Assembly: GCF_003573695.1 (NCBI RefSeq)
Contig: NC_039363.1
Span: 152,242,826-152,306,825 of the forward strand
Direction: 5' to 3'
Length of the DNA stretch: 64,000 bases
Origin: Papaver somniferum
Lineage: Eukaryota; Streptophyta; Magnoliopsida; Ranunculales; Papaveraceae
The stretch's first letter is position 1. Each line of letters starts with the position of its first letter. Position numbers and translations under genes: made by a program. Shown piece after piece: positions 20,100 through 30,116 of the stretch. The notes below the pieces were generated by a model. It was not told where the DNA came from. It saw only the letters and a list, made by a program, of their open reading frames with translations, and did not search any database.

Positions 20100-21318
20100 A
20101 TCAGCCAAAACAAGCTTAACATAACAAATTAAGTATCACATCACCTTCTGGAAGTTCAATTTCATCCACGCATCAGTTGCATAATCATCGTCATCATCAT
20201 TAGAAGCCGCTTCATCTATATGTTTGGAACTGTAGGGCACAGCGCTATGTTTTGATTCTGCTGCAACATCAAGAAGATATGGAAGCTTTAAAAGTGCAAT
20301 AAAGACATTGTTTGAGGGTTTCTCGATTGCGCAGATAAGAAGCCCCATGACATCAGCTGGTTGGGATTATAGGGAGGGACAGTCTGCACAAAATCAAAAG
20401 GCTTGGGGCCTCTAGTTGCCAGCTTAATCTTAAACCAATCATGATCTTGCTTGTCAAGCTGTACACTCCCCAACCATGTGGTATTTCTGATTAAAGGAAA
20501 GATGGGATCGAGTTTCCTTGAAATTGCACGCCATTCATCATCATACTGAATCTCATAGGGTCCAGGCTCCGATGGAATATCCACAATCTGCAGAAATTTG
20601 CGTCCTGGGAGGCACTTATCAAGTGCAAGAAACTTTGTGACCGGGCCACTCTCCCCATGTTGGACCATTGCTGAAAACTTGCAATACAGGTGAGATGAAA
20701 AACAGTAAGGAGGTTTCAATTTCTTTAGCAGATCTGCAGAAGCTTTAGTTCCCAGGGTTTTTTTTCATTTTTCTTGAATTTCTTTATTAAAATAGGGTTT
20801 GAAATGAACCAGTTGCTGCAAATTTTCATAGTCGGTGATACCAACAGGCCCATCATGTGAGAGGAAAATATTGATAGGTTCTTCAACTTGCATGAGCTGT
20901 AGACATCGCACTCATGCACATGATAGATAGATAGATCAAATATCATTCTCGTTATAAGGATGCCTTTCATAATGTCCTAACTGGTAATGGTGTGCATTGT
21001 AGCGCTGTCCAGCCTCCATAATACAATTATCCACAAGTAACTGGATGCTTCATGATTCCCACCAATACAGACAGTAGGGAAAGGAGCAACTTCTTGACCC
21101 GAGTAATACTTCCAGAATGTATTCATACATAGTTCTGCATGTTGGCTTCACATTTGAACTCTCCAAATTCTTGTCATACCTTCCAGCCTGAAAGTCACCA
21201 CACAAATTAGTAAGTCAATTTTTGTCTTCTCAACTTTCTCCAAATGAAATAAAGTGGCATATACATTGTCTAGATCTCCATGAGTACATCCTTCTACTGC
21301 AATTAACCACTTAATAAT
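20100..21318 (-). pseudogene. Lariat debranching enzyme DBR1, copy A, broken
   Basis: DBR1 hydrolyses the 2'-5' bond of intron lariats. On the minus strand the copy starts near 21318 with [16 protein letters not shown] (ATG replaced by ATT). It continues through a region with several frameshifts, then a good C-terminal half (20288-20719) with FLALDKCLPGRKFLQI, GPYEIQYDDEW and RGPKPFDFVQTVPPYNP. Lesions include a 1-bp loss that turns ICCGDFQ into ICVVTF, multiple frameshifts in 20960-21180, and a 1-bp loss at about 20290 that ends the frame at SLLHF. Beyond it the shifted frame restores KLPYLLD and an Asp-rich tail. It stands directly upstream, same strand, of the 5'-truncated synthase. Confidence 0.85.
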
Positions 21319-22040
21319 CAAATAATTGAAAGCTTTATTCCACTGTGACTTCCAAATCCAAATCCAAACCCAAAGGTTCAGCACTCAGCTTTAAGAAACT
21401 TCCCTAAATCGAATTTGAATTTTTTTGAAGAACCAATTTTCATTGTTGGAAATCCTGACTATCTTGCAACTACTGATGTTGCCATAAACGAACCCATAGC
21501 TAACATAGTACTTTGAATCAATCAGAAAATCGGATAGTCGCACTTCTAAATTCATATATTCAGCAGTTGAATAGTGTTCCAAATACAAATAAAAATTTCC
21601 AAACCAGTAATACCTATTTTCAGCACTAGAAATACAACTTTCAATTTTGATGAAGCTGAAGCCGATGAAGATGAAATTGAAATGTAATCTATGGAGTTGA
21701 TTCTAGGGTTCATACCTAGATCATACTGAGCTTGACCAAACATGAGTCTAGGGTTGTTACTTTGAATTGTAAGATTTAAGGTGATTCTGGATAAAACTAG
21801 GTTTACAAAGTAGATTACACCAATATATCTACATGCTAAAATTGAATAAACTGGTGGTAATCAGAGAAAAGCATCTACCTGAATCTCTTCCGGAGCTATC
21901 CACCAAATTGAGTCTTCAAATTTCACATCATCAGGAAACGAGAGAAACATATAGAGAGAGAGGCTGAGAGACTGTTAAACGGGAAAATGAACAAGGCATT
22001 GGTATATATGCTTCTACAGTGGACTTCTAAGCATCGACCT
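21319..22040 (-). other. 5' flank of DBR1 copy A
   Basis: Upstream and 5'-UTR-like DNA of DBR1 copy A. It is homologous to 22861-23570: shared landmarks are GAAGAACCAATTTTCATT, AATCAGAAAATCGGATAGTCG and AATGAACAAGGCATTGG. No independent gene is present. Confidence 0.7.
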
Positions 22041-22044
22041 ACTC

Positions 22045-22860
22045 GTCCAGGCTCTGATGGAATATCCACAATCTGCAGAAATTTGCGTCCTGGGAGGCAC
22101 TTATCAAGTGCAAGAAACTATGCGACTGGGCCACTCTCCCCATGCTGGAACGATTCTGCAAACTAGCAATGCAGATGAGCTGAAAACCAGTAAGGAGGCT
22201 TCAATTTCTCTAGCAGATCTCCAGCAGCTTTACTTCCCAGGGTTTTTTCTTGAATCTCTTTTTTAAATAAGGTTTGAAGTGAAGCAGTTGCTACCGATTT
22301 CCATAGTCGGTGATACCAACAGGCCGATCATGTGAGAGAAAAATATCTATAGGTTCTTCAACTTGCACAAGCTTTTGTAAACACCGTACTCACGCACATG
22401 ATAGATAGATCGAATATCATTCTCGCTATAAGGAGGCCTCTTGTAATGCCCCAAGTGGTAATGGCGTGCATTGTAAATTCCAGACAGTCCAGCAATAAGT
22501 AAGGTTCCGAACTTTATCTCCCCAGCAAATCTCAAGAAACATATATTAGGCGATGTCCACCCTCCGTAATACAATTCCCACAAGTAATTGGATGCTTCAT
22601 GACTCCCACCAACAAAGACAGTAGGAATCGGAGCAACTTCTTGACCCAAGTAATACTTCCAGAATAAATTCATACTTCTGTATGTTGGCTTCACATTTAA
22701 ACTCTCCAAATCCTCCTCATTCCCTATAGCCTGAAAGTCACCACAACAGATTAGCAAATCAATTTTTGTCTTCTCAACTTTCTCCAAATGTAATAAAGTC
22801 CCATTTACACCATCTAGGTCTCAATGCATACATCCTTCTACTACAATTAACCACTTAATA
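22045..22860 (-). pseudogene. DBR1 copy B, truncated tandem duplicate
   Basis: The N-terminal phosphoesterase half is the best preserved of the three copies (frame 22347-22787): [55 protein letters not shown] and [19 protein letters not shown]. The catalytic GNHE motif of the family reads GSHE, so the metal-binding Asn is lost. In the first exon the Gly codon of CMHGDLD is a stop. The frame breaks after REYGVYK. A piece of the next domain follows, and the copy ends abruptly at about 22045. Confidence 0.85.
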
Positions 22861-23580
22861 ATCAAATAATTAAAAGCTTGATTCCACTGTGACTTCAAAA
22901 TCCAAACCCAAAGGTTCAAAATCTCCATGAATACATCCTTGAATTCTGCTGTAAGAAACTTCCCTAAACCAATTTGAATTTTTTTGAAGAACCAATTTTC
23001 ATTATCGGAAATCCTGACTATCTTGTAATTACTGATATTGCTATCATAAACGAACCCTTATCTAATACTTTGAATCAATCAGAAAATCGGATAGTCGCAC
23101 TTCAATGTTCATATGATCAGCAGTTGAATAGTGTTGCAAATTCACACCACTACCTATTTCAGCACTATCAATACCTAAGCAAATCAAACCATTACAGAAA
23201 CCCAGTGTTACAATGGCTTCAGTTTTCCTATATTCAAATGGGCAATCAATTTTAATGAAGCGGAAGCTGAAGAAAATGAAATTGAATTGTAACCTACGGA
23301 TTTGATCATAGGGCTCATACCTAGATCATACTGAGATTGACCAAACATGAGTCCAGGGTTATTACTATTGTTACTTTAAATTGTAAGATTAGGTGATTCT
23401 TGATAAAACTAGGTTTAGAAAGTAAACTACACCAATATATGAAATTAACTGAGAAAATTATTTACCTGAATCTGTTCCGAAAGTCCCCACCACACCAAAT
23501 TGACATTTCTTCAAAACATGGTGAGAGAGGTTGAGAGACTGTTAAAAGGAGGAAATGAACAAGGCATTGGCTTTTCATTC
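22861..23580 (-). other. 5' flank of DBR1 copy B
   Basis: Duplicate of the 21319-22000 flank, retaining an upstream segment to about 23570. It confirms that the tandem duplication included the promoter-side DNA. No coding sequence is visible. Confidence 0.65.
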
Positions 23581-24182
23581 GCTTTTATAAAGCTACGAAA
23601 CATTAGTCCCACGGCGTCTAAAATTCAAACTTGGGGTGGGTATATAGACCGTAAATGTCTTGATGTTTGTTGACGTGTTGCTGTTTTACTTGATGTTTAA
23701 CAGAACTATGCTGTTTAACTAAAAAAAGTGAAAGCAAGGGCTCCGGAGGGGTGGTGGCAAGGTTGCCATTTCTTTATTTGTTTTGTTTCTGTTTTTGTTT
23801 TTGTTTTTTTTTTTGCAGCTACGCCCAATGGGCTGTCTGGCTCCGGAGGGGTGGTGGCAAGGTTGCAAAACTTGAATTTGGATTGTAGCAAGCCATCCGG
23901 ACATAAAGTTGTAACTTACGGGAAAAAATCTCTACCTAGGTACAACATAATACATCCCACTAAACATGAATCAGCATGAAAAAACTACAAAACTTATCTA
24001 AACCCAACAATGTCGATACACTTGGTTTATCAGTCTGATCTAGCATTTCAATGCAAAAACGAGAAACAAACAGGAAAGATATAAAATGTAGCCTAATTGG
24101 ATCCTCTGTATTCAAAATTAAGCGAGATAACAAAATAAAGGTTTGTAGTAATAACAGAATTCCTAGCGTCTCTTAAAACAAC
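23581..24182. other. Spacer and eL24 3' UTR, with a 27-bp direct repeat
   Basis: GGCTCCGGAGGGGTGGTGGC and the next few bases (AAGGTTGC) occur at about 23739-23766 and again at 23839-23866, on either side of a (TTTTTG)n run. The part after about 23880 is the 3' UTR/flank of the eL24 gene; it is repeated near 62950-63240 beside the eL24 copy at the window end. Confidence 0.55.
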
Positions 24183-25491
24183 TTAACGCTTGCCACCACC
24201 ACCACCACCACCAAGCTTTACTCCCTTTGGTTGGGCACCCTTGGCCACCTTACCCTGAGTCTTTTGTGTCTTGGACATTACTTCTGCTTTTTTAGCTTTC
24301 TTCTCATCCTTGGACTTCTTAACTCTCTTCTTGACTTCACTGAAAAAGCCACACAACACAAAATCAGTAAAACAGAACCACGTCAACAAACATCAAGTTT
24401 AAATGTCAGAGACTATGTTGTTTAACTAAGAAAAGTGAAAGCAACAAAATCATACTGAAGAGCGGCTTCACGAGCTGCATCTCCGACTTTGGGTTTCTCG
24501 GCTCTTCTCTTTTGAATCACCTCCAGAGTAGCACCAACAATTGACCTAGAGTAGGGATTCTTGGTAACACGACGCCTCTTCTTTACTGCCTCTGCAGCAT
24601 TGTCCTGCAAACAATAAAAAAAAAGGATATCAGTCACAAAAAAGCACTCCATACTTGACATAAAACAAATTAGTAACTTGGAAATTTACTTGATCCTACT
24701 ATAAGCTTCCACGATTATTCATATCCATGGCACAAAATTTATAAAACAAAAGGACAACCCCCAGACAATTACCTTCTTGTGTTGCTTCATGTACATGGCT
24801 GTCCATGTAAGCTTTGAGGGCTTCAACTTGTTGTGGAAATACCTCTTACATTTTGAGTTAACGAAAAGGAACAGCTACCAAGCAACAAACTCATCAATCA
24901 AATGGACCATTACAAGAAAAATCTCAACAATCCAGTATCAACAAATAACAACTACATGATACACAAATACTTTACCTGAGAATCACTCTTGATAAATATA
25001 ATACCTCTGCCAGGGTAAATCTTTGCACCATTGAATCGACATAGTTCAGTCCTGTAAATCCACAACAGTATAAATATCAACACCAACTTCACCAACCAAA
25101 AACCCTTATCTTTATCAATCTAAATAGCAGATTCTAACAGTAGTGAGCAATTGAAAACAAATCAATCAAGCATATCTGCATCTATTACTCATCAACCCTA
25201 ATTCGAAAATCAAGACTATCCACATCTATCGATCTAAACATGGACTAACCTTCAAAAACAACATACAACAATTTCTACACATATTTCATTTGAGATTACA
25301 TAACAAGTTCTACACAGATTAAGATATCCACGGTTTCGTTTGAGGTCGAGATAACAAGTAAAATAGAACGATAAACCCTAAAATGATTTCTGAAAGATTG
25401 CAGACTAACAATCTGAATAGTGAGATCTAGCAGTAATATTAATGGAGCAGAATTTATATAGAATGATGAAGAAATCTTACTTGAGAACCAT
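24183..25491 (-). CDS. RPL24: Cytosolic large-subunit ribosomal protein eL24 (RPL24), complete
   Basis: Five exons on the minus strand: 25481-25491, 24976-25051, 24773-24874, 24456-24604 and 24183-24339. All have GT-AG introns and join to 164 codons plus stop. Landmarks are start [20 protein letters not shown] (zinc-ribbon region), [48 protein letters not shown], and a lysine-rich tail ending GGGGGGGKR. The 11-bp first exon after the ATG is characteristic of this gene. Length and order match the plant family. No stop or frameshift was seen. The DNA immediately upstream is a truncated eL24 remnant, not a recognisable ribosomal-protein promoter, so expression may rely on other sequence. Confidence 0.93.
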
Positions 25492-25586
25492 GGATGTTGT
25501 TCTTCACGAAAACCTAAACTAGTCTCTTTCTCTTCTCTCCGAATAAGGGGATAACAAGAGGTTTGGAAAAAGAAAGAGAACCTCAT

Positions 25587-25804
25587 CTAATACATTTTGA
25601 GTTAACGAAAAGGAACACCTACCAAGCAACAAACTCATCACTCAAATGGACCATTACAGGAAAAAAACTCAACAATCCAGTTTCAACAAATAACAACTAA
25701 TGTAATACATCATACACAAATACATTACCTGAGAATCACTCTTGATAAATATAATACCTCTGTCAGGGTAAATCTTTGCACCACTGAATCGACAAAGTTC
25801 AGAC
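25587..25804 (-). pseudogene. eL24 remnant: exon 2 and the start of exon 3
   Basis: Exon 2 is intact at 25729-25804 ([16 protein letters not shown], one Gly to Asp change). About 25 bp of exon 3 (VFLFVNSKC) follow at 25590-25620. The remnant then runs directly into the 5' UTR of the complete gene at about 25587. On its other side (25805) it is joined to LINE sequence. This is an unequal tandem join. Confidence 0.85.
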
Positions 25805-25859
25805 CTAGTAACACTTTGATTTTCACACTTTCAGCATCATTTTTTTCTCTGATATAAAA

Positions 25860-26690
25860 CCCAATCCGTAATTGGAAGATAATACTTGAGGAAATGCACC
25901 CCTTACAAATCTCTACATACAAACCAAATTACTTGAAGGATATTGTGCCTACTAGAGCTAGAATTGCTAGCGATAAAACTGGAATTGAGTTGCATTGCTG
26001 TTTCAGTAATCGTAGTCTGGAATATGTTGACATTTGTTCTGTGATTGTAGTTATGCTAGATCAATTTGGTTTGCACTAGGTACTAACATCTCTGATATTT
26101 TACAATCTTTTAATTCCTTACTTGATTGGGTTGAAAGTTGGTCTCATAATAATAATCTGAATCAGAATAATCATGTTGTGTCAGAAAGTTACATTTGCAT
26201 ACTTTTGTGTCCAATTTGGTACATTTGGAAAGATATGTACAATCTGTTATTTCAGAGTACCAAACCAAATCCACATGCTACTATTATAAGAAATTAGAGT
26301 TTAGTCAACCAATGTAATATCTCTGTTGCTTATCTCAGAACTAACCATATTCCTATTTTGCAGTTGAAAGAATGGATTCCCCCTGAAGGATTATCTGAAA
26401 ACCAATACGGATGCACCTTTTATTTCTGAAACAGGCAAAGGTTCAATTGGACTAATTATCTGTGATTTTGCAGGAAAATGCCTAGGTGTCAAAGGTATGA
26501 CAATGGAGGATAATGTGGATGCTGAATTTGGAGCTGAACATTTTGAATGTAAAGCTTTATGGATAGTTGTGGAATGGATGGAGTCTCTAGGATTTACGCA
26601 AGCTATTTTTCAAATGGACTGTGGAACTGTAATGAAATAACTTCATAGTGATGATTTGCATGTACACTGATTAGCTGCGGCTAGCCTTGC
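25860..26690 (+). mobile_element. LINE (non-LTR retrotransposon) 3' fragment: zinc-binding and RNase H-like parts
   Basis: The plus strand reads LKDIVPTRARIASDKTG, then a Cys-rich FCDCSYARSIWFALG stretch typical of the plant LINE C-terminus, then PIWYIWKDMYNLLFQ. A broken RNase H-like region follows, with NTDA-type start, FECKALWIVVEWMESLGF and IFQMDCGTVMK. There are several stops. The same piece occurs at 48300-49290. Confidence 0.8.
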
Positions 26691-26985
26691 CGCCCAGATT
26701 TCCACAAGTAAATAATAATAAGATGTGGAACTTGATTTTTTTTTTTTTTGCAATGTAGTCTTTGTTTCAATTAGAATTATAACATTAAACTTCCTACACT
26801 TCCTGTTAGTACGAAATCTTGCATTTCTGTCCGTTGCACAATGAGCTGACCAACTGTCTCTCTGTACCTTTTTACATAAGAAAACAACCTCTGTCGATCC
26901 GCCAATGCTTTGATCCCTGGTTCATCATAATTGCTCATGGGTTAGTAGTTTCATCGTTATTTTCAACTTCGAGTCCATCCTTTAC

Positions 26986-29329
26986 TTAGTAATCCAGCTC
27001 AATCACAGTTTCCTTTTCATAAACTTTAGAAGCCTGGATTTGAGAGTATTTTCCATCCATTAGAACTTTTTGTGACTCCAACTGCTCCATTTCTGATTCA
27101 ATTAGTGCCTTCATTTTTCCGCGGTCTCTATCTCTGAGGTAAGTACAGTACATGAAAGAGTAAACGAGGACACAAATTGTGAACGGAATAGCTATTGAAG
27201 CGTAAAGTGCCTTGGCTAGTGAAGCTGCATTTTTTCGGTCTGTTTCGACTTCAGCTGATTGACTTGAACCTTGAGGAGCAGGTCTATAACCAAAAACATG
27301 CTGGGACAGAAGTCCGACTACTGGAGGAGCAAAAGAAGCTAAAATGTTCTCAAAGGATTGATCCAGAGCATAAATGCTCGTTCGAGATCTCACCAGAACT
27401 ATCTCTGCAAATATTGCACTGCACATAACATAGAGGTCAGCACTTGCATAAGTAAGTAAATCTCATAAAGAGGAAAATGGGAAGAAATGGAGAGTCTTAC
27501 TTGTTGGTAGATGGAGCATTCCACGACGTAAACAGGCCAATGATGAACAAAACCAGGCCATGTTTAAATGCGGTGGAGGGATCATAAGGTAATCCAAGCT
27601 GCAAAATCCATGCTAGTGGGATGAATGAAACTGCACTTATCTGAGACAAAATGATCCTGCAGGAATTCGGTAAGCGGACAGAAAGTATATCTCCCATCTT
27701 TCCTCCAAATAGTCCTCCAATGGAACAAGCAACTGGATACATACTCATGAGAAAAGCCGTTTCTTTGTGGGAGAAGCCGATAACTTCTAACCACAATGGT
27801 ATGAACGCCGAAGCTGCCCCTCCAAATGATCCAGTAACACCCTGAGATACAACAATCTGGAACGTCGGGATTTTCATCACGGATTTTGCTTCTTTGAAAA
27901 ACTCCTTCAACTGTAATGATTTTCCTGTGCTGGAATCCCCATCCACACAATTTTTCTCAACAAAACGAGAATCTTTGCCATACAATCGCACTACGATTCC
28001 AACTATGATGCTTACAAGTGCAACGAGATGGAATGCAATTCTCCAACCAGCAATACCATAAAACGACGTGGAAGCAAGAAGAACTGACAACATGCTGCCA
28101 AGATTTCCTGTTAGTTGAATCCAGCCAAATACTATTCCCTGGTTATGGTCCTCCGTTGAATCATCAACAAGGGATTGAATAGCTGGTTGAACCATAGCTA
28201 GTCCAATACCATTCAAACCTCGCGAAACAGCCACCTAATATACCAAAAGAAATGTCAGCATTCCCCATTTAGGCATTGTCAAGTCAAGTGCAGCAGAAAT
28301 GAAAACAGTGAGCGGAAAATTAGGCATATACTCTGATATTTAGACACACTAACACCATAAGGTAATACAATACAGTGTTTGCAACACGGCCGGTTAACGG
28401 TAACTGAAAAAATCTGTGAAAGGACATACGCCCCCGCCAACATCAATTTTGGATCTAGACATCTTAAACTCCAATAATTCAAACCTAAATCCAACACCAA
28501 AAGGCAAAATCTGAAAAAGCAAAATGAAATTACTGCATCACTGATTTTAGTAATCAATGAATGTGGGGTTTATACAAACATACCTGAAAGAATGTGGAAG
28601 AGAATCCAACCAAGATGATTTGAGTCATCAACAAGGGATTGAATTGCTGGTTGAACCATAGCTAGTCCAATACCGTTCAAACCACGCGAAACAGCCACCT
28701 AAATACCAAAAGAAATGTCAGCATTCGCAGTTTTGGCAGTGTCAAGTGCACTAAAAACTGAAAACAAGTGGAAATGTGCCTTGAGGCTAGACAGTGACAG
28801 ACATTTCCCAAAATTTCAAATTAACATTAATTTTGGATCTAGACACGGCCGGTTAACGGTAACCGCGAAAATCAGTGAAAATGCATGCCCCCATTAACAT
28901 CAATTTTGAATCTAGGCATCATAAATTCCAATAAGTCAAACCAAAATCCAACACCAAAAAGGAAAAATCTGAAAAAGCAAAATGAAATTATTGCATCACT
29001 GATATTAGTAATCAATGAATGTGGGGTTTACACAAACATACCTGAAAGAATGTGGAAGAGAATCCAACCAAGAAAGTTGCAGCGGCCCATAGAAAAGCAC
29101 CAAGAACAATAACATGAGTACGATTATGACGAACAGCGAGATACATTGCCAATGGATAACAAAGAGATTGAACAATTGAACGTAAGAGAGTTAATGAACC
29201 CAAACCAGTTGAATCAGTATGTAAAGCTGCTCCTACTTCTTTGTAAACACCTGGTAGTAACGATTCATCTGCTCTTTCCATTATCCCTGCTAGATTTACT
29301 AACACTAGTATTAGTGTTTCTGACTTCAT
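26986..29329 (-). CDS. Major facilitator superfamily transporter (plant spinster-like), complete
   Basis: Three exons on the minus strand: 29042-29329 (288 bp), 27501-28234 (734 bp) and 26986-27418 (433 bp), giving 484 codons. Junctions are GT-AG with consistent phases. The start is MKSETLILVLVNLAGIMERA; a conserved DESLLPGVYKEVGAAL follows helix 1. Exon 2 supplies VAVSRGLNGIGLAMVQPAIQ, FGWIQLTGNLGSMLSVLL, FSHKETAFLMSMYPVACSIG and the MFS signature-like GGLFGGKMGDILS. Exon 3 holds the last helices and an acidic tail ending VIELDY. The family is membrane-bound with about 12 helices; substrate is unknown. A tandem duplication inside intron 1 created an extra exon-like segment (28584-28698). Two related broken copies lie at 30.1-32.5 and 50.7-52.8 kb. 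Confidence 0.92.
28584..28698 (-). other. Potential 115-bp cassette exon in MFS intron 1
   Basis: A tandem duplication (about 28160-28600 copied as 28620-29060) fused the first 27 codons of exon 2 to the last part of exon 1. The result keeps the exon 2 acceptor (TTTAG|GTGGCT) and the exon 1 donor (TTTCAG|GTATG). At 115 bp it is not a multiple of three, so inclusion would shift the frame. Whether it is spliced is unknown. Confidence 0.7.
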
Positions 29330-29473
29330 CTTAAGATCCTCTGTCTCTCTCTTTTTTTTTTTTTTTTTTCTGGTTTTAAATACCTGCTAGATTTACCAAC
29401 ACTAGGGGATGTTTGGTCAGTTTAATGAAGAGAACGGTTCCGGAATCTGTGGAATCTCAACGAATTAAGATTT

Positions 29474-29483
29474 GCCACGTGTC
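29474..29483 (-). promoter_or_regulatory. G-box/ABRE-like element upstream of the intact MFS gene
   Basis: GACACGTGGC (minus strand) lies about 150 bp upstream of the ATG. CACGTG with the ACGTGGC context is the classical bZIP/ABRE core. The second MFS copy has GACACGTGT at a similar place. Confidence 0.5.
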
Positions 29484-29499
29484 ACTTTCTCTTCTGTTT

Positions 29500-30060
29500 T
29501 TTTTTCATGATATTTTAAGGTGCATTCAGTTTCTGGGAACAGAGCAAATGAACCCAAAAATGCAAGAAAAATCCAAGCACTAGCAGGTGCAAATCTTGGT
29601 TTAGTAATCCCTGTACAAAAATACCAAACATTTCTCTTCTTTTCAATTAAAACTAAAATGTTATATCTTTTTGACGCTGACTCTGATTATGATGAGCAAA
29701 TTGATGTTGTTAAATGCTCATATCAGGATGAAAATGAGGATTTTGAAGAATGAATTTTTTCGTTTTCTTTGGAGGACTTGCGTAGTTTCTTTGGAGTTGA
29801 TGGTTGGATCTTTTCTGCTTTTTTCTATGTATGAGGGTTCTGTGTTGCTCCTACGTGAGCTCTTAATTTTTCTTTTTTGTTTTTCTTTCTTTTTTTTCTT
29901 GTAACGTTGGTGTCACTCTTGGTGACATCTTTTGTTTTTCTAATTAAATTTGCCCTTTCTGCGTCAAAAAGAAAAAGACTACACAACCTTTTGGTGTTCA
30001 AGAGGTCAAACAAATTTCTCTTCTTCGTGTACATTTTCGCAAATATGAACGATACCTGAT
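29500..30060 (+). other. Spacer with a possible LINE-like 3' tail
   Basis: Between the two MFS genes. The stretch from about 29650 includes an acidic frame (DADSDYDEQIDVVKCSYQDE) and ends near 29950-29990 with TTTTTCTAATTAAATTTGCC then GTCAAAAAGAAAAAG, which resembles the A-rich 3' end of plant LINEs. The call is weak; no reverse transcriptase is present. Confidence 0.3.
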
Positions 30061-30116
30061 TCTTACTCACGTGTAAGTAGGGTCTTCTCATCACTCTCAT
30101 CGACTTCAAGGCCATC

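Noticed and set aside
20145..20280. In-frame splice of the DBR1 Asp-rich tail to the synthase exon at 19408 (a designed fusion protein)
   Set aside because: The phases fit (AAG|GTGATG), but the preceding DBR1 frame is broken at about 20290 and the same bases can be read as the normal DBR1 C-terminus.
27195..27845. Plus-strand frames and the 122-codon alternative minus frame over MFS exons
   Set aside because: They are shadows of the intact MFS coding exons.
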